Source: Hymenobacter rigui (GTDB taxonomy: Bacteria; Bacteroidota; Bacteroidia; Cytophagales; Hymenobacteraceae). From it: a stretch of 64,000 bases of DNA. Numbering within the stretch: position 1 is the stretch's first letter; each line of letters begins with the position of its first letter. This document shows positions 1 through 8,590 of this stretch, piece after piece. Location: assembly GCF_003944715.1 (NCBI RefSeq), contig NZ_RWIT01000001.1:248001-312000 (forward strand). The letters are read 5' to 3'. A program made the translations under genes and the position numbers. Below the pieces are notes generated by a model. The model saw nothing but the letters and a program-made list of their open reading frames with translations. It ran no database searches and was not told the origin of the DNA.

Positions 1-322
1 CGCCATTGAGCGTGAACAGCTTGCTCTTGAAGTAGCCGATGCGCTGATCCTGCGCATCCACGATGTGCACCTTGGAGCGCAGAAACGTCCAGCCCCGCTC
101 AATGCGCAGTACCGGTTCCGATTCCGGCTGTTCCCGAACCGCAATGGTAACCGGGAGCATCTGCTTTTTAATCAGCAGCCGCAGCCATACCGCCCACGAG
201 GGGGTAGCCTCAGTAGCGTACCCAATCTGTTGCTGGGTTTCAGGGTCGAGGATATCGTAGGTGTCTTTGAGCTTGAACACGCCCGCGTGTTCCCGGATAA
301 AATATGTGCGCCGGTTGAGCAT
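1..322 (-). CDS. Scramblase/LURP-one-like protein, C-terminus outside window
   Basis: This minus-strand reading frame starts at an ATG (320-322) and runs off the left edge, leaving about 107 N-terminal residues. The start MLNRRTYFIREHAGVFKLKDT, followed by a regular alternation of short beta strands (YDILDPETQQQIGYATE, VLRIERGWTFLRSKVHIVDA), resembles the phospholipid scramblase/LURP-one (Tubby-like barrel) family. In bacteria these are small cytosolic or membrane-associated proteins of unknown function. The family call is by recognition only, and a true scramblase activity should not be assumed. The C-terminal part that would show the barrel-closing helix is missing. Confidence 0.55.
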   Translation of the reverse strand, partial: MLNRRTYFIREHAGVFKLKDTYDILDPETQQQIGYATEATPSWAVWLRLLIKKQMLPVTIAVREQPESEPVLRIERGWTFLRSKVHIVDAQDQRIGYFKSKLFTLNG

Positions 323-434
323 AATGAGAGATGAAGGGAGAGTGAAAAAAGAGTAGCTGCAAGCTACAGTTTCACCTCCTGCTGATCAACCCACCCACCT
401 GCCGTCCGGGTAGCCTGCCCGACGTGCGGCAGGG

Positions 435-1250
435 CTATGGCCGCTGGCCCAGGGCTGTGGTGGGCCGGCGGCGGCCGGCTTCGCGCAGCAGTTTCTGGGT
501 ATGCTCCAGCAGCGCAACATCGCCCACCGGGCCGTGGGCCGGCACCACTACCCGCGCCCGATGGTAGCGCGCGGCTACGGTGCGCAGGCTGGCAGGCCAC
601 TGCTTCAGCGTAGCGGTTTCGAAACTGCCCAGTGAGGTAGCGGCCTGCTCCCGCACCAGCTCGCCGCCGTACAGCACCTTGCGCCTGGGCAGCCAGGCCA
701 CCACGTTATCGGGGGCAAAGCCGGCCCCCGGGAAAAACAGCTCCAGCCGCGTGCGGCCCGCCCGAATAATGGTGTAGGGCTTGAGGGCGGCGGTTGGGGT
801 AGCGGTGAGCGGGTGTGAGGCATGCCAGCGGCGGGCGGTAGGGCCGCTGCTGTATATGCGTACTTTCTGCTGCCGCAGTACATCCAACGCCTCGGGCGTA
901 GCTGCACCGGCCTGCGTGAGTACTACCAGCCGCACGCGCTGGTGCAGGCTGTCGGTGGCCCAGCGGAGCAGTTGGGTCGTTTGGTCGGCGCTCCAGGCAC
1001 CATCAATTAGCACCAGTCCTTTGGCAGTCCTCACCAGCAATCCATTGGCCGCCAGCGGGGCACCAGTACCGGGGGCGCGGTAATGCATAGTAGGCACAAA
1101 TATATCGGGGGCAACCGGTCGGACGCGCAGGCGTGGCAGGGCCGGAAGTGGGACTGCCTGCGCAGGTGGCGGCAGCAGAGAAATCAGGGAAAACAGCCAG
1201 CAAACAACTCCCAGCCGCAACCGGCCGGGCAAAACGGGAACTCGCATCAT
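435..1250 (-). CDS. Metallo-beta-lactamase-fold protein with degenerate metal site
   Basis: The product is about 271 aa and starts at the tandem ATGs at 1245-1250. An N-terminal signal peptide (basic residues, then VVCWLFSLISLL, ending PPPAQA) indicates export. The body follows the subclass B1 beta-lactamase layout: NGLLVRTAKGLVLIDGAW, a central TQAGAATPEALDVL segment, FFPGAGFAPDNVVAWLPRRKVLYGGELV and PAHGPVGD. The usual HxHxDH zinc motif is replaced by TQAGAATPE. The His of GAGHxxDN is Phe and the Cys of GGC is Glu; only the last His (PAHG) remains. It is probably a non-catalytic or repurposed periplasmic homologue. It stands alone, with the DinB-like gene downstream on the same strand but read separately. 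Confidence 0.7.
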   Translation of the reverse strand: MMRVPVLPGRLRLGVVCWLFSLISLLPPPAQAVPLPALPRLRVRPVAPDIFVPTMHYRAPGTGAPLAANGLLVRTAKGLVLIDGAWSADQTTQLLRWATDSLHQRVRLVVLTQAGAATPEALDVLRQQKVRIYSSGPTARRWHASHPLTATPTAALKPYTIIRAGRTRLELFFPGAGFAPDNVVAWLPRRKVLYGGELVREQAATSLGSFETATLKQWPASLRTVAARYHRARVVVPAHGPVGDVALLEHTQKLLREAGRRRPTTALGQRP

Positions 1251-1309
1251 GCACGTATCAAACAAAACAAGTTCCCCTAACGCCGTTACCTCCCGGAAAA
1301 GTGCCTGGG

Positions 1310-1765
1310 CTAACGCGGAGTCCGGTCCAGAATCTGCTGCACGTGGTGCTCCATATGTACAGCGTAATCTTCAATAAGCCAGCCCAGCGTAACGGAATAG
1401 CCGTTTTCGAACTCACAGCGGTACTGATGCGCCTCGGCCGGAATGCGGGAAATTAACCGCATCAGCTGCTGGTTATAGGTAGTCCAGAGGGCCAGCAGGT
1501 TGGCGGCCGGGGTATGCTGATAGTCGGCGCACCGCACCCAGTCTTCCTGATCATACGGTACAATTACCAGGGGCTCCGGCCGCGTGAGGGCCAGTACGAA
1601 GCGGCGGTGGTTGTTGGCGGCTGAGTCGATGAGGTGCCCCAGCACTTCCTGGCGCGACCAGCGCCCCGGAGCCGTTGGTACGGTTAACTCTTCCACCGAA
1701 AGAGCGGGCAATTCTTCGTTCAGCAGGTTCAGGAGTTCCTGCAAACGACGACAGACCTGGTGCAT
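1310..1765 (-). CDS. DinB-family protein
   Basis: The product is about 151 aa. The start MHQVCRRLQELLNLL (ATG at 1763-1765) is preferred over an upstream in-frame Met, because it begins directly with the first helix of the fold. The pattern GRWSRQEVLGHLIDSAANNHRRF near residue 35 and VHMEHHVQQILDRTPR at the C-terminus supply the histidines that bind metal in the DinB/YfiT four-helix-bundle family. Members include bacillithiol-type thiol transferases and many uncharacterised proteins, and the substrate here is unknown. The gene is transcribed away from the aldehyde dehydrogenase gene, which starts about 145 bases from it, so the two may share a divergent promoter region. Confidence 0.75.
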   Translation of the reverse strand: MHQVCRRLQELLNLLNEELPALSVEELTVPTAPGRWSRQEVLGHLIDSAANNHRRFVLALTRPEPLVIVPYDQEDWVRCADYQHTPAANLLALWTTYNQQLMRLISRIPAEAHQYRCEFENGYSVTLGWLIEDYAVHMEHHVQQILDRTPR

Positions 1766-1910
1766 AGCGTATAATAAGCAGCCTGTTCCGGGGGGATACG
1801 CCCGTATTTCCCTTGAACAAGTGTGCAAAGATGGCGTTATGCCGTTGGAACCTGGCGGGTGTTCGTTACTTTTTATCCGCTTTTCTTCTCATTTCGCCCT
1901 CTGCCTGCCC

Positions 1911-3353
1911 ATGAGTACTTCTGCGTCTTCTGTTTCTTCTACCACGCAGCGTCCTGTTGCGGAGCTGTTTGCCCGGCAGCAGGGCCGGGCTGATGCGTTG
2001 CGCCACGAGGGCATCGAAAGCCGGGCAACCCGCCTGCGCAAGCTGGGAGCCTGGATTACTGACAACCGGGCCGCTATTCAGCAGGCGCTGTACGCCGATT
2101 TTCGTAAGCCTGCCGCCGAAACGGATGTAACCGAAATCTGGTCGTCGCAGACGGAGCTGAAGCACACCTTGCGCAACCTGAAGCAGTGGGCGGCCCCGCG
2201 CAAAGTGGGCACTCCGCTGGCGTTGGTGGGCACGCGCGGCTGGGTGCAGGCCGAGCCCAAAGGTGTCTGCCTGATTATTGCGCCTTGGAATTACCCGTTT
2301 TACCTGGCCATTGACCCGCTGATTTCGGCCCTGGCGGCCGGTAACTGCGTTATCATTAAGCCCTCAGAAATGACCCCCACCGTGGCGGCGCTCCTGAGCC
2401 GGATGTGCCGGGAACTGTTTGACCCGGCCGAGGTGACGGTGGTGGAAGGCGACAAAGACGTGGCCACCGAACTGCTGGCCCTGCCCTTCGACCATATTTT
2501 CTTTACGGGCAGCCCGCAGGTAGGCAAAGTGGTGATGCGCGCTGCTGCCGAGCACCTTACCAGCGTTACGCTGGAGCTGGGCGGCAAAAGCCCCGCCGTG
2601 GTAGATGATACCGCCGACCTGCGCGACGCTGCCGAGAAGATTGTGTGGGGCAAGGGCATCAATGCCGGCCAGACCTGCGTGGCCCCCGACTACGTGCTGG
2701 TGCACGAGCAGGTGCGCGACCAGCTGGTGGAGGAAATTCGGCAGGTAATCAGCCGGTTCTACTCGCCCGACGGGCAGCCGGTGGCCGCGTCCGGCTCGTT
2801 TGCGCGCATTGTGAATGACGGGCACTTCCAGCGCCTGTCGGGCCTGCTGGATGACGCGCGTCAGCAGGGTGCCACGGTGGCCGTGGGGGGCGCCACTGAT
2901 GCCGGGCAACGGTTTCTGGAGCCGACCGTGCTGCTGGATGTGGCCCCGGAAAGCCGCGTGATGCAGGAGGAAATATTCGGGCCGCTGCTGCCCATCCGCA
3001 CCTTCCGCACGCTGATGCAGGCCGTGGATGAGGTAAACTCGCGCCCCCGGCCGCTGGCTTTGTATGTATTCACGCAGAGTCAGGAAAACCAGCGCTATCT
3101 GCTGCAGCACATCCCCGCCGGCGGTGCCTGCGTCAACGAAACCATCCTGCACCTGGGCCACCCTGATTTGCCGTTCGGGGGCTTCGGCAACAGTGGCCTG
3201 GGTCGGGCCCACGGCCACGCAGGCTTTATGGCCTTTAGCAACGAAAAATCGGTGCTACGGCAGCGGGTGGGCCGCACCAGCCTCAAGCCCATCTACCCTC
3301 CCTACACGCCGCAGGTGAAGAAGATGATTAACTGGCTGGTAAAGTGGTTGTAG
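1911..3353 (+). CDS. Aldehyde dehydrogenase (class 3-like)
   Basis: The product is 480 aa. It oxidises aldehydes to acids with NAD(P)+. The ATG at 1911 is used because upstream in-frame codons overlap the divergent gene and encode no conserved sequence. Landmarks are the GTRGWVQAEPKGVCLIIAPWNYP substrate/cofactor region, the LELGGKSPAVVDD motif with catalytic Glu at about residue 222, and GINAGQTCVAPDYVL with the nucleophilic Cys at about 256. The length and the LKPIYPPYTPQ C-terminal region suit the ALDH3/fatty-aldehyde type. It lies 177 bases upstream of a long-chain-alcohol-oxidase-like gene on the same strand. The two may therefore act in sequence on fatty alcohols, which is an inference. 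Confidence 0.9.
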   Translation: MSTSASSVSSTTQRPVAELFARQQGRADALRHEGIESRATRLRKLGAWITDNRAAIQQALYADFRKPAAETDVTEIWSSQTELKHTLRNLKQWAAPRKVGTPLALVGTRGWVQAEPKGVCLIIAPWNYPFYLAIDPLISALAAGNCVIIKPSEMTPTVAALLSRMCRELFDPAEVTVVEGDKDVATELLALPFDHIFFTGSPQVGKVVMRAAAEHLTSVTLELGGKSPAVVDDTADLRDAAEKIVWGKGINAGQTCVAPDYVLVHEQVRDQLVEEIRQVISRFYSPDGQPVAASGSFARIVNDGHFQRLSGLLDDARQQGATVAVGGATDAGQRFLEPTVLLDVAPESRVMQEEIFGPLLPIRTFRTLMQAVDEVNSRPRPLALYVFTQSQENQRYLLQHIPAGGACVNETILHLGHPDLPFGGFGNSGLGRAHGHAGFMAFSNEKSVLRQRVGRTSLKPIYPPYTPQVKKMINWLVKWL

Positions 3354-3381
3354 GAAATGAATGGAAAGGAAGGAATAGAGC

Positions 3382-3409
3382 GTCATGCTTCGGCTGCGCT
3401 CTGCATGAC
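3382..3409. repeat. REP-like hairpin between ALDH and GMC oxidase genes
   Basis: GTCATGC (3382-3388) pairs with GCATGAC (3403-3409) around a loop carrying the TTCGG/GCGCTC core. The wording resembles the dispersed 'tcatgct...' palindromes common in this group and the longer element at 31510-31596. A further partial copy (GCATGACGAGTAATTCGC) lies at about 3438-3455. Confidence 0.45.
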
Positions 3410-3530
3410 AGCCATTTGTTCATTTATCCATTCGTATGCATGACGAGTAATTCGCAGAAAATGACGAACTTTTAGGGCCGGACTTTGGGTCGGCGCTGTT
3501 TCCGTTCGTTGCTCCGTTTTCCCACCCGTT

Positions 3531-5573
3531 ATGCAGTTCACCGAAGCGCAACGCGCTACACTGCGCGCCCTCGCCGATACGTTTATTCCCAGTCTGCCCG
3601 CCCCGGCTGATTCCCCGGATGCCGCTTACTGGGCCCGGCGCGGCTCAGAGGGCGTTGATCTTGAAAAGCTGGCGGCGGCCATAGCAGCCCAGCCCGCCGG
3701 CGCGCAGCGGGAGTTTCTGCAGTTACTGAAGCTGCTGGATTCGTCGGCGCTGGGTATGACGTGGTTTGGACCGTTGCGGCCGTTTGTGCGGCTGGAACCG
3801 GAGCAGCGCGAAAAGCTGCTGCAAAGCTGGGCGGCGTCTAACGTGCCGCAGCTGCGCAAAGGCGTGCAGGCGTTGCGCAAGCTCTGCATGTTTCTGTACT
3901 ATGGCGGCTCCACGCCCGAGCAGGGAGAGTTTGTGTGGGAGCACATCGGCTACCCCGGCCCGCAGATGGTGGATGAGCCGGTAGCCGCTACCCGCCCCAT
4001 TCAGCTGCTGCACCCCACCCAGGATGGTACCCGCTACGACTGCGACGTGCTGGTAATTGGCAGCGGTGCCGGTGGGGGAGTGGTAGCCGGGGAGCTGGCG
4101 GCGGCCGGCTACGAGGTGCTGGTGCTGGAGAAAGGTCCCTACTTCCACGGCTCCGATTTCACCCAGCGGGAGGTGGATATGCTGGGAGCCCTGTACGATG
4201 CGCGCGGTACCCTCAGCACGCAGGATGGCAGCATTGGGCTGCTGGCCGGCTCCTGCCTGGGGGGCGGCACCACCGTCAACTGGGCCGGCTCCTTCCGCAC
4301 CCCCGATTATGTGCTGCAGGAATGGGCCCGCGAGCATCAGGCCCCGCATTTTGTAGCAGCTTCGTTTCGGGAAAGCATGGATGCCGTAAGCCGGGTGCTC
4401 AGCGTGAACATTGAGCACACCCGCCACAACGGGCAAAATCAGGCGCTGCTGGATGGCTCGCAGCGGCTGGGGCAGGAGGTAAAGCTGATTCCGCGCAATG
4501 AGCGGCACCAGAGCAGCTCGGAGCAGCAGTTTCAGGGCCTGGGCTACAGCTGTTTCGGCGACCGGTACGGCGTCAAGCAAGGTACGCTGAACACCTATCT
4601 GCAAACGGCGTTTGAGCACGGGGCCCGCATTCTGTGCAATACGCACGTGGAGCGCGTAACCATAGCCCAGGGCCAGGCTACCGGCGCCGAAGCCGTGTAC
4701 ACGGCCCCCGATGGCCGGCCGCTGCGCCTGACGGTGCGGGCCCGGCGGGTAGTGGTGGCCGGAGGCTCGGTACAGACACCGGCGCTGTTGTTGCGCAGCG
4801 GCGTGCAGCATCCGCACCTGGGCCGCCACCTGCATCTGCATCCTACGGTGGTAGTGTCGGGGCTGTACCAGCAGCGCATGGACCCCTGGCACGGGCCGAT
4901 GATGTCGGTGGTGAATGATGGCTTTACGATGCTGGATGGCACCAATTTCGGCGCGAAGCTGGAAACGCCGCCGGCGCATCCGGGCCTGATGAGCATGGTA
5001 CTGCCCTGGCGCTCAGGACGGCAGCACAAGGAGCTGATGCGGCAGGCCGCGCATATCGGGTCCTTCATTGTGCTGACCCGGGACCGGGACGGCGGCATTG
5101 TGACGATAGACCGCCACGGTGCGCCCCTCATCGACTACACTCTCAGCGACTTTGACCGTAGCCACCTGCTGCAGGGCGTACAGGCGGCGGCCAACATCCA
5201 TGTGGCGGCCGGGGCACACACCGTGCTGCTGCCGCATGGTACACTGCCAGTGCTGCGCGCCGAAAATGGCCGGGCCCTCAACCCGGAAGTACTCAGCAGC
5301 CTGCCGCACCTGAGCTGGAAGGCCAACCAGTTTGGCCTGTACAGCGCCCACCAGATGAGCTCCTGCCGGATGGGCGGTGATGCGGCTACTCACCCCACCA
5401 GTCCCACCGGGGAGTTATATGCGGTGCGCAACCTGTTTGTGGCTGATGCCTCGGCGTTTCCGGCGTGCAGCGGCGTAAACCCCATGCTCACCATTATGGC
5501 GCTGGCGCATCACACGGCTCAGCACCTGAAAGCCAGTCTGCCCGCTTCGGTGGCAGCAGTTGCGGCGTTATAG
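3531..5573 (+). CDS. GMC oxidoreductase, long-chain alcohol oxidase-like
   Basis: The product is 680 aa. The N-terminal 130 residues (MQFTEAQRATLRALADTFIP, KLCMFLYYGG) resemble the helical domain fused to FAO-type fatty alcohol oxidases and related to gluconate dehydrogenase subunit 3. An FAD dinucleotide-binding fold follows at about residue 172 (CDVLVIGSGAGGGVVAGELA), then GLLAGSCLGGGTTVNWAGS. The C-terminal GMC substrate/FAD region contains HQMSSCRMGGDAATHP and ACSGVNPMLTIMALAHHTAQ, which supply the active-site His and Asn. The predicted reaction is oxidation of a long-chain alcohol to the aldehyde, matching the adjacent aldehyde dehydrogenase. No signal peptide is seen. Confidence 0.85.
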   Translation: MQFTEAQRATLRALADTFIPSLPAPADSPDAAYWARRGSEGVDLEKLAAAIAAQPAGAQREFLQLLKLLDSSALGMTWFGPLRPFVRLEPEQREKLLQSWAASNVPQLRKGVQALRKLCMFLYYGGSTPEQGEFVWEHIGYPGPQMVDEPVAATRPIQLLHPTQDGTRYDCDVLVIGSGAGGGVVAGELAAAGYEVLVLEKGPYFHGSDFTQREVDMLGALYDARGTLSTQDGSIGLLAGSCLGGGTTVNWAGSFRTPDYVLQEWAREHQAPHFVAASFRESMDAVSRVLSVNIEHTRHNGQNQALLDGSQRLGQEVKLIPRNERHQSSSEQQFQGLGYSCFGDRYGVKQGTLNTYLQTAFEHGARILCNTHVERVTIAQGQATGAEAVYTAPDGRPLRLTVRARRVVVAGGSVQTPALLLRSGVQHPHLGRHLHLHPTVVVSGLYQQRMDPWHGPMMSVVNDGFTMLDGTNFGAKLETPPAHPGLMSMVLPWRSGRQHKELMRQAAHIGSFIVLTRDRDGGIVTIDRHGAPLIDYTLSDFDRSHLLQGVQAAANIHVAAGAHTVLLPHGTLPVLRAENGRALNPEVLSSLPHLSWKANQFGLYSAHQMSSCRMGGDAATHPTSPTGELYAVRNLFVADASAFPACSGVNPMLTIMALAHHTAQHLKASLPASVAAVAAL

Positions 5574-5650
5574 AGGCCCACGGGTGGGAAAAATGTACCC
5601 GTTGGCCGGGTTTTCGCGTAGGCATCAGCACACGCCTTTCTCCACACCTT

Positions 5651-6061
5651 ATGTACTCCTTTCGCCTCCCGTTGGTCGTGCTGCTGGCTACCAGCCTGCT
5701 GGCCGGTTGTGCCCGCCGCAACAAAGACAAAAGCCCCACGGCTACCTCTACCACCACTGCGGCTCCGGTGGTAGCGCCTACCGCCGCCCGCGACCTGACC
5801 GATGTGCTGACGGAAGAGCTGAACCTGACCACCGAGCAGCGCACAAAAGTACGGGCTGTATTCACCAGTACTACCGAGCAGGCCAATGCCGCCAAGCAGC
5901 GCCTGGGCAGCAACCGCCCGGCCCTGCTGACCGAGCTCAAGCGTATCAACGCCTCTTCAGACCAGGAGCTGAAAGGAATCCTGACGCCTGCGCAGTATCA
6001 GCAGCTCAAAACCAAGCAGCGCCAGGTGCAGGCCCAGATGCAGGCCCGCCGGGCCCAATAG
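5651..6061 (+). CDS. Small lipoprotein with Spy/CpxP-like helical body
   Basis: The product is 136 aa. The start at 5651 gives a lipoprotein signal, MYSFRLPLVVLLATSLLAGC, with lipobox LLAGC. A Thr/Ala/Pro-rich linker leads to a helical region: DLTDVLTEELNLTTEQRTKVRAVF, then GILTPAQYQQLKTKQRQVQAQ. The two LTxxQ-type motifs (LTTEQ, LTPAQ) are the hallmark of the Spy/CpxP periplasmic chaperone-like family, so a role in envelope protein homeostasis is plausible. Anchoring is probably in the inner leaflet of the outer membrane or facing the periplasm. The upstream in-frame extension overlaps the oxidase gene and was rejected. Confidence 0.75.
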   Translation: MYSFRLPLVVLLATSLLAGCARRNKDKSPTATSTTTAAPVVAPTAARDLTDVLTEELNLTTEQRTKVRAVFTSTTEQANAAKQRLGSNRPALLTELKRINASSDQELKGILTPAQYQQLKTKQRQVQAQMQARRAQ

Positions 6062-6144
6062 TTGGGATACAACTGCTGGTTGGCGTAACTTTTCAAGCTG
6101 GTTGAGCACGCCAGGCAACTCTTTCAGTATAAGTGCCATCTGAA

Positions 6145-6190
6145 CCCACAAGCCCCGCCGAAAGACGGTGGGGCTTGTGGGCTTTTATTT
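6145..6190 (+). terminator. Rho-independent terminator
   Basis: CCCACAAGCCCC pairs with GGGGCTTGTGGG around a short loop and is followed by TTTTATTTT. It separates the Spy-like lipoprotein gene from the next secreted-protein gene. Confidence 0.85.
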
Positions 6191-6201
6191 TCAGATGTAC
6201 C

Positions 6202-6714
6202 ATGAAAACCTGTGTACTTGCGCTGCTCCTCAGCCTGCCTGCCGCTGGCTGGGCCCAGACTTCTTCTTCCCCAACGGGGCTGGCCCAGCGCCTGAACCAG
6301 CTGATGCGCGACCCCAAGGAACCGGAAACGGAGGTGCGGGTAGTGCTTTCAGATTGTCATTTCACCCAGATAATCCGGAAGTACCGCACCAGGCCGGCTG
6401 AAGGTGCTACCTCCATTCAGGTAAGCCACGAGAAAAACGGCGGCGAGTGGGCCGTGAAGTCCAATGACAAAGTGGAGTTTGAGCTGAAGCTGGGTTCCGA
6501 CTGGAACCAGGTAACGGCGCTGACCTACGCGCCGGCCACCCGCGAGAAAACCGGCGAGAAATACTACGAGCTGAAAATCAAGCGGGAGCGGAAGGAGAAG
6601 GATAGCTCCAACAACACCACGTTTGAGCTGCCGCTCTACACCACTGATGAGGCCGTGGTGCAGAGCCTGGTGCGGCAGCTGGAGCAGGTGCGGCGCAACT
6701 GCGGCGGCCGCTAA
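6202..6714 (+). CDS. Secreted protein of unknown function
   Basis: The product is 170 aa with a clear Sec signal peptide (MKTCVLALLLSLPAAGWAQ). The ATG at 6202, just after the terminator, is chosen because it begins the signal peptide. The mature part is hydrophilic and beta-rich: EVRVVLSDCHFTQIIRKYR, GEWAVKSNDKVEFELKLGSDWNQ, KYYELKIKRERKEKDSSNNTTFELPLYTTD. A C-terminal helix (VQSLVRQLEQVRRNCGGR) follows. Two cysteines (in SDCHF and RNCGG) could form a disulphide. I do not recognise the family. It stands alone between two unrelated genes. Confidence 0.6.
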   Translation: MKTCVLALLLSLPAAGWAQTSSSPTGLAQRLNQLMRDPKEPETEVRVVLSDCHFTQIIRKYRTRPAEGATSIQVSHEKNGGEWAVKSNDKVEFELKLGSDWNQVTALTYAPATREKTGEKYYELKIKRERKEKDSSNNTTFELPLYTTDEAVVQSLVRQLEQVRRNCGGR

Positions 6715-6779
6715 TTCGGGCGGTCCGCAAACCTCTGCTACCCCCCGCCGTTTGTAGCCTACACCTTCATCTTCGGTTT

Positions 6780-7889
6780 ATGGCTTCAAAAGTGTACACG
6801 CTGCGATTCAACCCCAAGCTCAGCCGCAATGCCGAAGGCGATGATGTGCGCGACGGGCTGTCGGCGGCCGTGCTGACCGGAGAAAACCTGTGGCTCTGCT
6901 GCGACGAATCGACTACTCTGGAACGGTTGCGCCGCACCGGACCGCGCACCTTCGGGAAGCACTGCCAGTATGCCCTGGCTGACCTAGTGAGCCTGCCCGA
7001 TAAGGTGACCGAGGAAATAGATCTGGAAGGAATGGGCGAGGCTGAAAACTACCTGTGGGTAATTGGCTCGCACAGCATCAAGCGCCGCAATGCCAAGCCC
7101 GAAACCGCTACCATAGCCAAGCAGATTAAGCGGCTGGCTAAAGTGGAAACGGCCCCCAACCGGTGCCTGCTGGCTCGGATTCCGCTGGTAATTAACGCAG
7201 AATCCGGTGACTACGAGCTGCACAAAACGGCCCCGCACCCCACAGCAGAGGGTCAGAAGCTTCGGGCCGCGCAATTGCGCAGCCGCAAAACCGGCACCAA
7301 TGAGCTGCTGGATGTACTGACCAGGGATGAGCACATCGGCCCCACCTTGCGCGTACCGGCCAAGGACAATGGGTTTGATATTGAAGGGCTGGCGGCCTCT
7401 CCTGATGGCCGGCTGTTTCTGGGGCTGCGCGGACCGGTGCTGCACGGCTGGGCCATTATTCTGGAAATCAGGCCTGAGGATTATGCCAAAGGTGAGTTGC
7501 GGCTGGGGCAGATGGAAGGCGGAGGCCATCCGCTTTACAAAAAGCATTTCCTGGATCTGCGCGGCATGGGCATCCGCGAAATCCGGCAGCAGGGCACCGA
7601 CTTGTTTATTCTGGCCGGTCCTACCATGGACCTGGACGGCACTATTGCCGTGTACCGCTGGCGCAACGGGCTGTTTCAGGCCCACGACAGCCTGACGCCG
7701 GCTGAGCAACTGGAGCGCCTGCTGGATGTACCCCATTTGCCTCACCTCGACCGGGCTGAGGGGATGGCGCTGCTCAGTGAGCGGGAAATGCTGATGGTGT
7801 TCGATAAACCGGCCCCCGCCCGCAAGCCCCGGCCCCACACAATTCTGGCCAACGCCTACACCTTGCCTGATGGCCCCAGCAAGGGCTAA
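6780..7889 (+). CDS. DUF3616 domain protein
   Basis: The product is 369 aa with no signal peptide. The pattern ...LRDGLSAAVLTGENLWLCCDESTTLERL, DIEGLAASPDGRLFLGLRGPVLHGWAIILEI, RGMGIREIRQQGTDLFILAGPTMDLDGTIAVYRW and DRAEGMALLSEREMLMVFD is a repetitive beta-propeller-like architecture. It matches the DUF3616 family, which is of unknown function and probably a cytosolic propeller related to esterase/phytase-like folds. The thioesterase gene follows 57 bases downstream on the same strand, so co-transcription is possible. Confidence 0.75.
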   Translation: MASKVYTLRFNPKLSRNAEGDDVRDGLSAAVLTGENLWLCCDESTTLERLRRTGPRTFGKHCQYALADLVSLPDKVTEEIDLEGMGEAENYLWVIGSHSIKRRNAKPETATIAKQIKRLAKVETAPNRCLLARIPLVINAESGDYELHKTAPHPTAEGQKLRAAQLRSRKTGTNELLDVLTRDEHIGPTLRVPAKDNGFDIEGLAASPDGRLFLGLRGPVLHGWAIILEIRPEDYAKGELRLGQMEGGGHPLYKKHFLDLRGMGIREIRQQGTDLFILAGPTMDLDGTIAVYRWRNGLFQAHDSLTPAEQLERLLDVPHLPHLDRAEGMALLSEREMLMVFDKPAPARKPRPHTILANAYTLPDGPSKG

Positions 7890-7946
7890 ACCGGCCAATC
7901 GGGAACAAACCTGCACCTTTGCCCCCGTTCCATCTGCCTTACACCC

Positions 7947-8459
7947 ATGGCTACTCAACTGGTAAAAACTCCCGAAACCCTGCACCGCATCCGGTTTCAG
8001 GACTGTGATATGCTGGGCCACCTCAACAATGCCCGTTACCTCGATTATTTTCTGAATGCCCGCGAAGAGCACACCATTCAGCACTACGCCCTTAACCTGG
8101 GGGAGCTGGCCCGGGAGGCAAAGTCGGCGTGGGTGATTACTAAGCACTGCATAGCCTATCTGCGTCCGGCCAACCACGCCGAGCAGGTCCTCATCCGCAC
8201 GCAGCTCATCCACTTCGATAACTCCAACCTGGTAGTGGAAATGCTGATGCTGAGCGAAGATGGCCTGCGGCTGAAAGCCGTGCTGTGGTCAGAAATGGCC
8301 TTCGTGAAAGTACCCGGCGGCACCCGCACCGAGCATCCCGACGAGTTGATGGATATGCTGGAGCAGCTAGATGTGGAAGCAGTGGACTACGACCCCGACG
8401 GATTTGATGAACGAGTAAAACGCCTGCGTAAGGAATTGAAGCGCGAGCGGCACGAATAG
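7947..8459 (+). CDS. Hotdog-fold acyl-CoA thioesterase (4HBT/YbgC type)
   Basis: The product is 170 aa. RIRFQDCDMLGHLNNARYLDYFLNAREEH near residue 13 is the signature of the 4-hydroxybenzoyl-CoA thioesterase/YbgC hotdog family, with the catalytic acid in the D-x-D-x-x-G-H-x-N-N region. The central KSAWVITKHCIAYLRPANHAEQVLIRTQL strands and a charged C-terminal helix complete the fold. It likely hydrolyses an acyl-CoA thioester in the cytoplasm; the chain length is unknown. Confidence 0.85.
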   Translation: MATQLVKTPETLHRIRFQDCDMLGHLNNARYLDYFLNAREEHTIQHYALNLGELAREAKSAWVITKHCIAYLRPANHAEQVLIRTQLIHFDNSNLVVEMLMLSEDGLRLKAVLWSEMAFVKVPGGTRTEHPDELMDMLEQLDVEAVDYDPDGFDERVKRLRKELKRERHE

Positions 8460-8524
8460 GGCCAAGCCCGGCAAAAGGCCAAAATCCTGCTCCAACCGTC
8501 AGGCCATCGGGCCGTTAAAGAAAA

Positions 8525-8556
8525 GCCGGCAGCACACGTGCGCTGCCGGTTTTTTA
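8525..8556 (+). terminator. Rho-independent terminator
   Basis: GCCGGCAGC pairs with GCTGCCGGT across a short loop and is followed by a T-run (TTTTTTAG). It lies after the thioesterase gene. Confidence 0.8.
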
Positions 8557-8590
8557 GCACGAACTCAATTCCATTTAACCACCCGAACCC

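Noticed and set aside
3723..4979. A 418-codon minus-strand frame opposite the GMC oxidase.
   Set aside because: It is a composition-driven shadow; the plus strand carries all GMC motifs.
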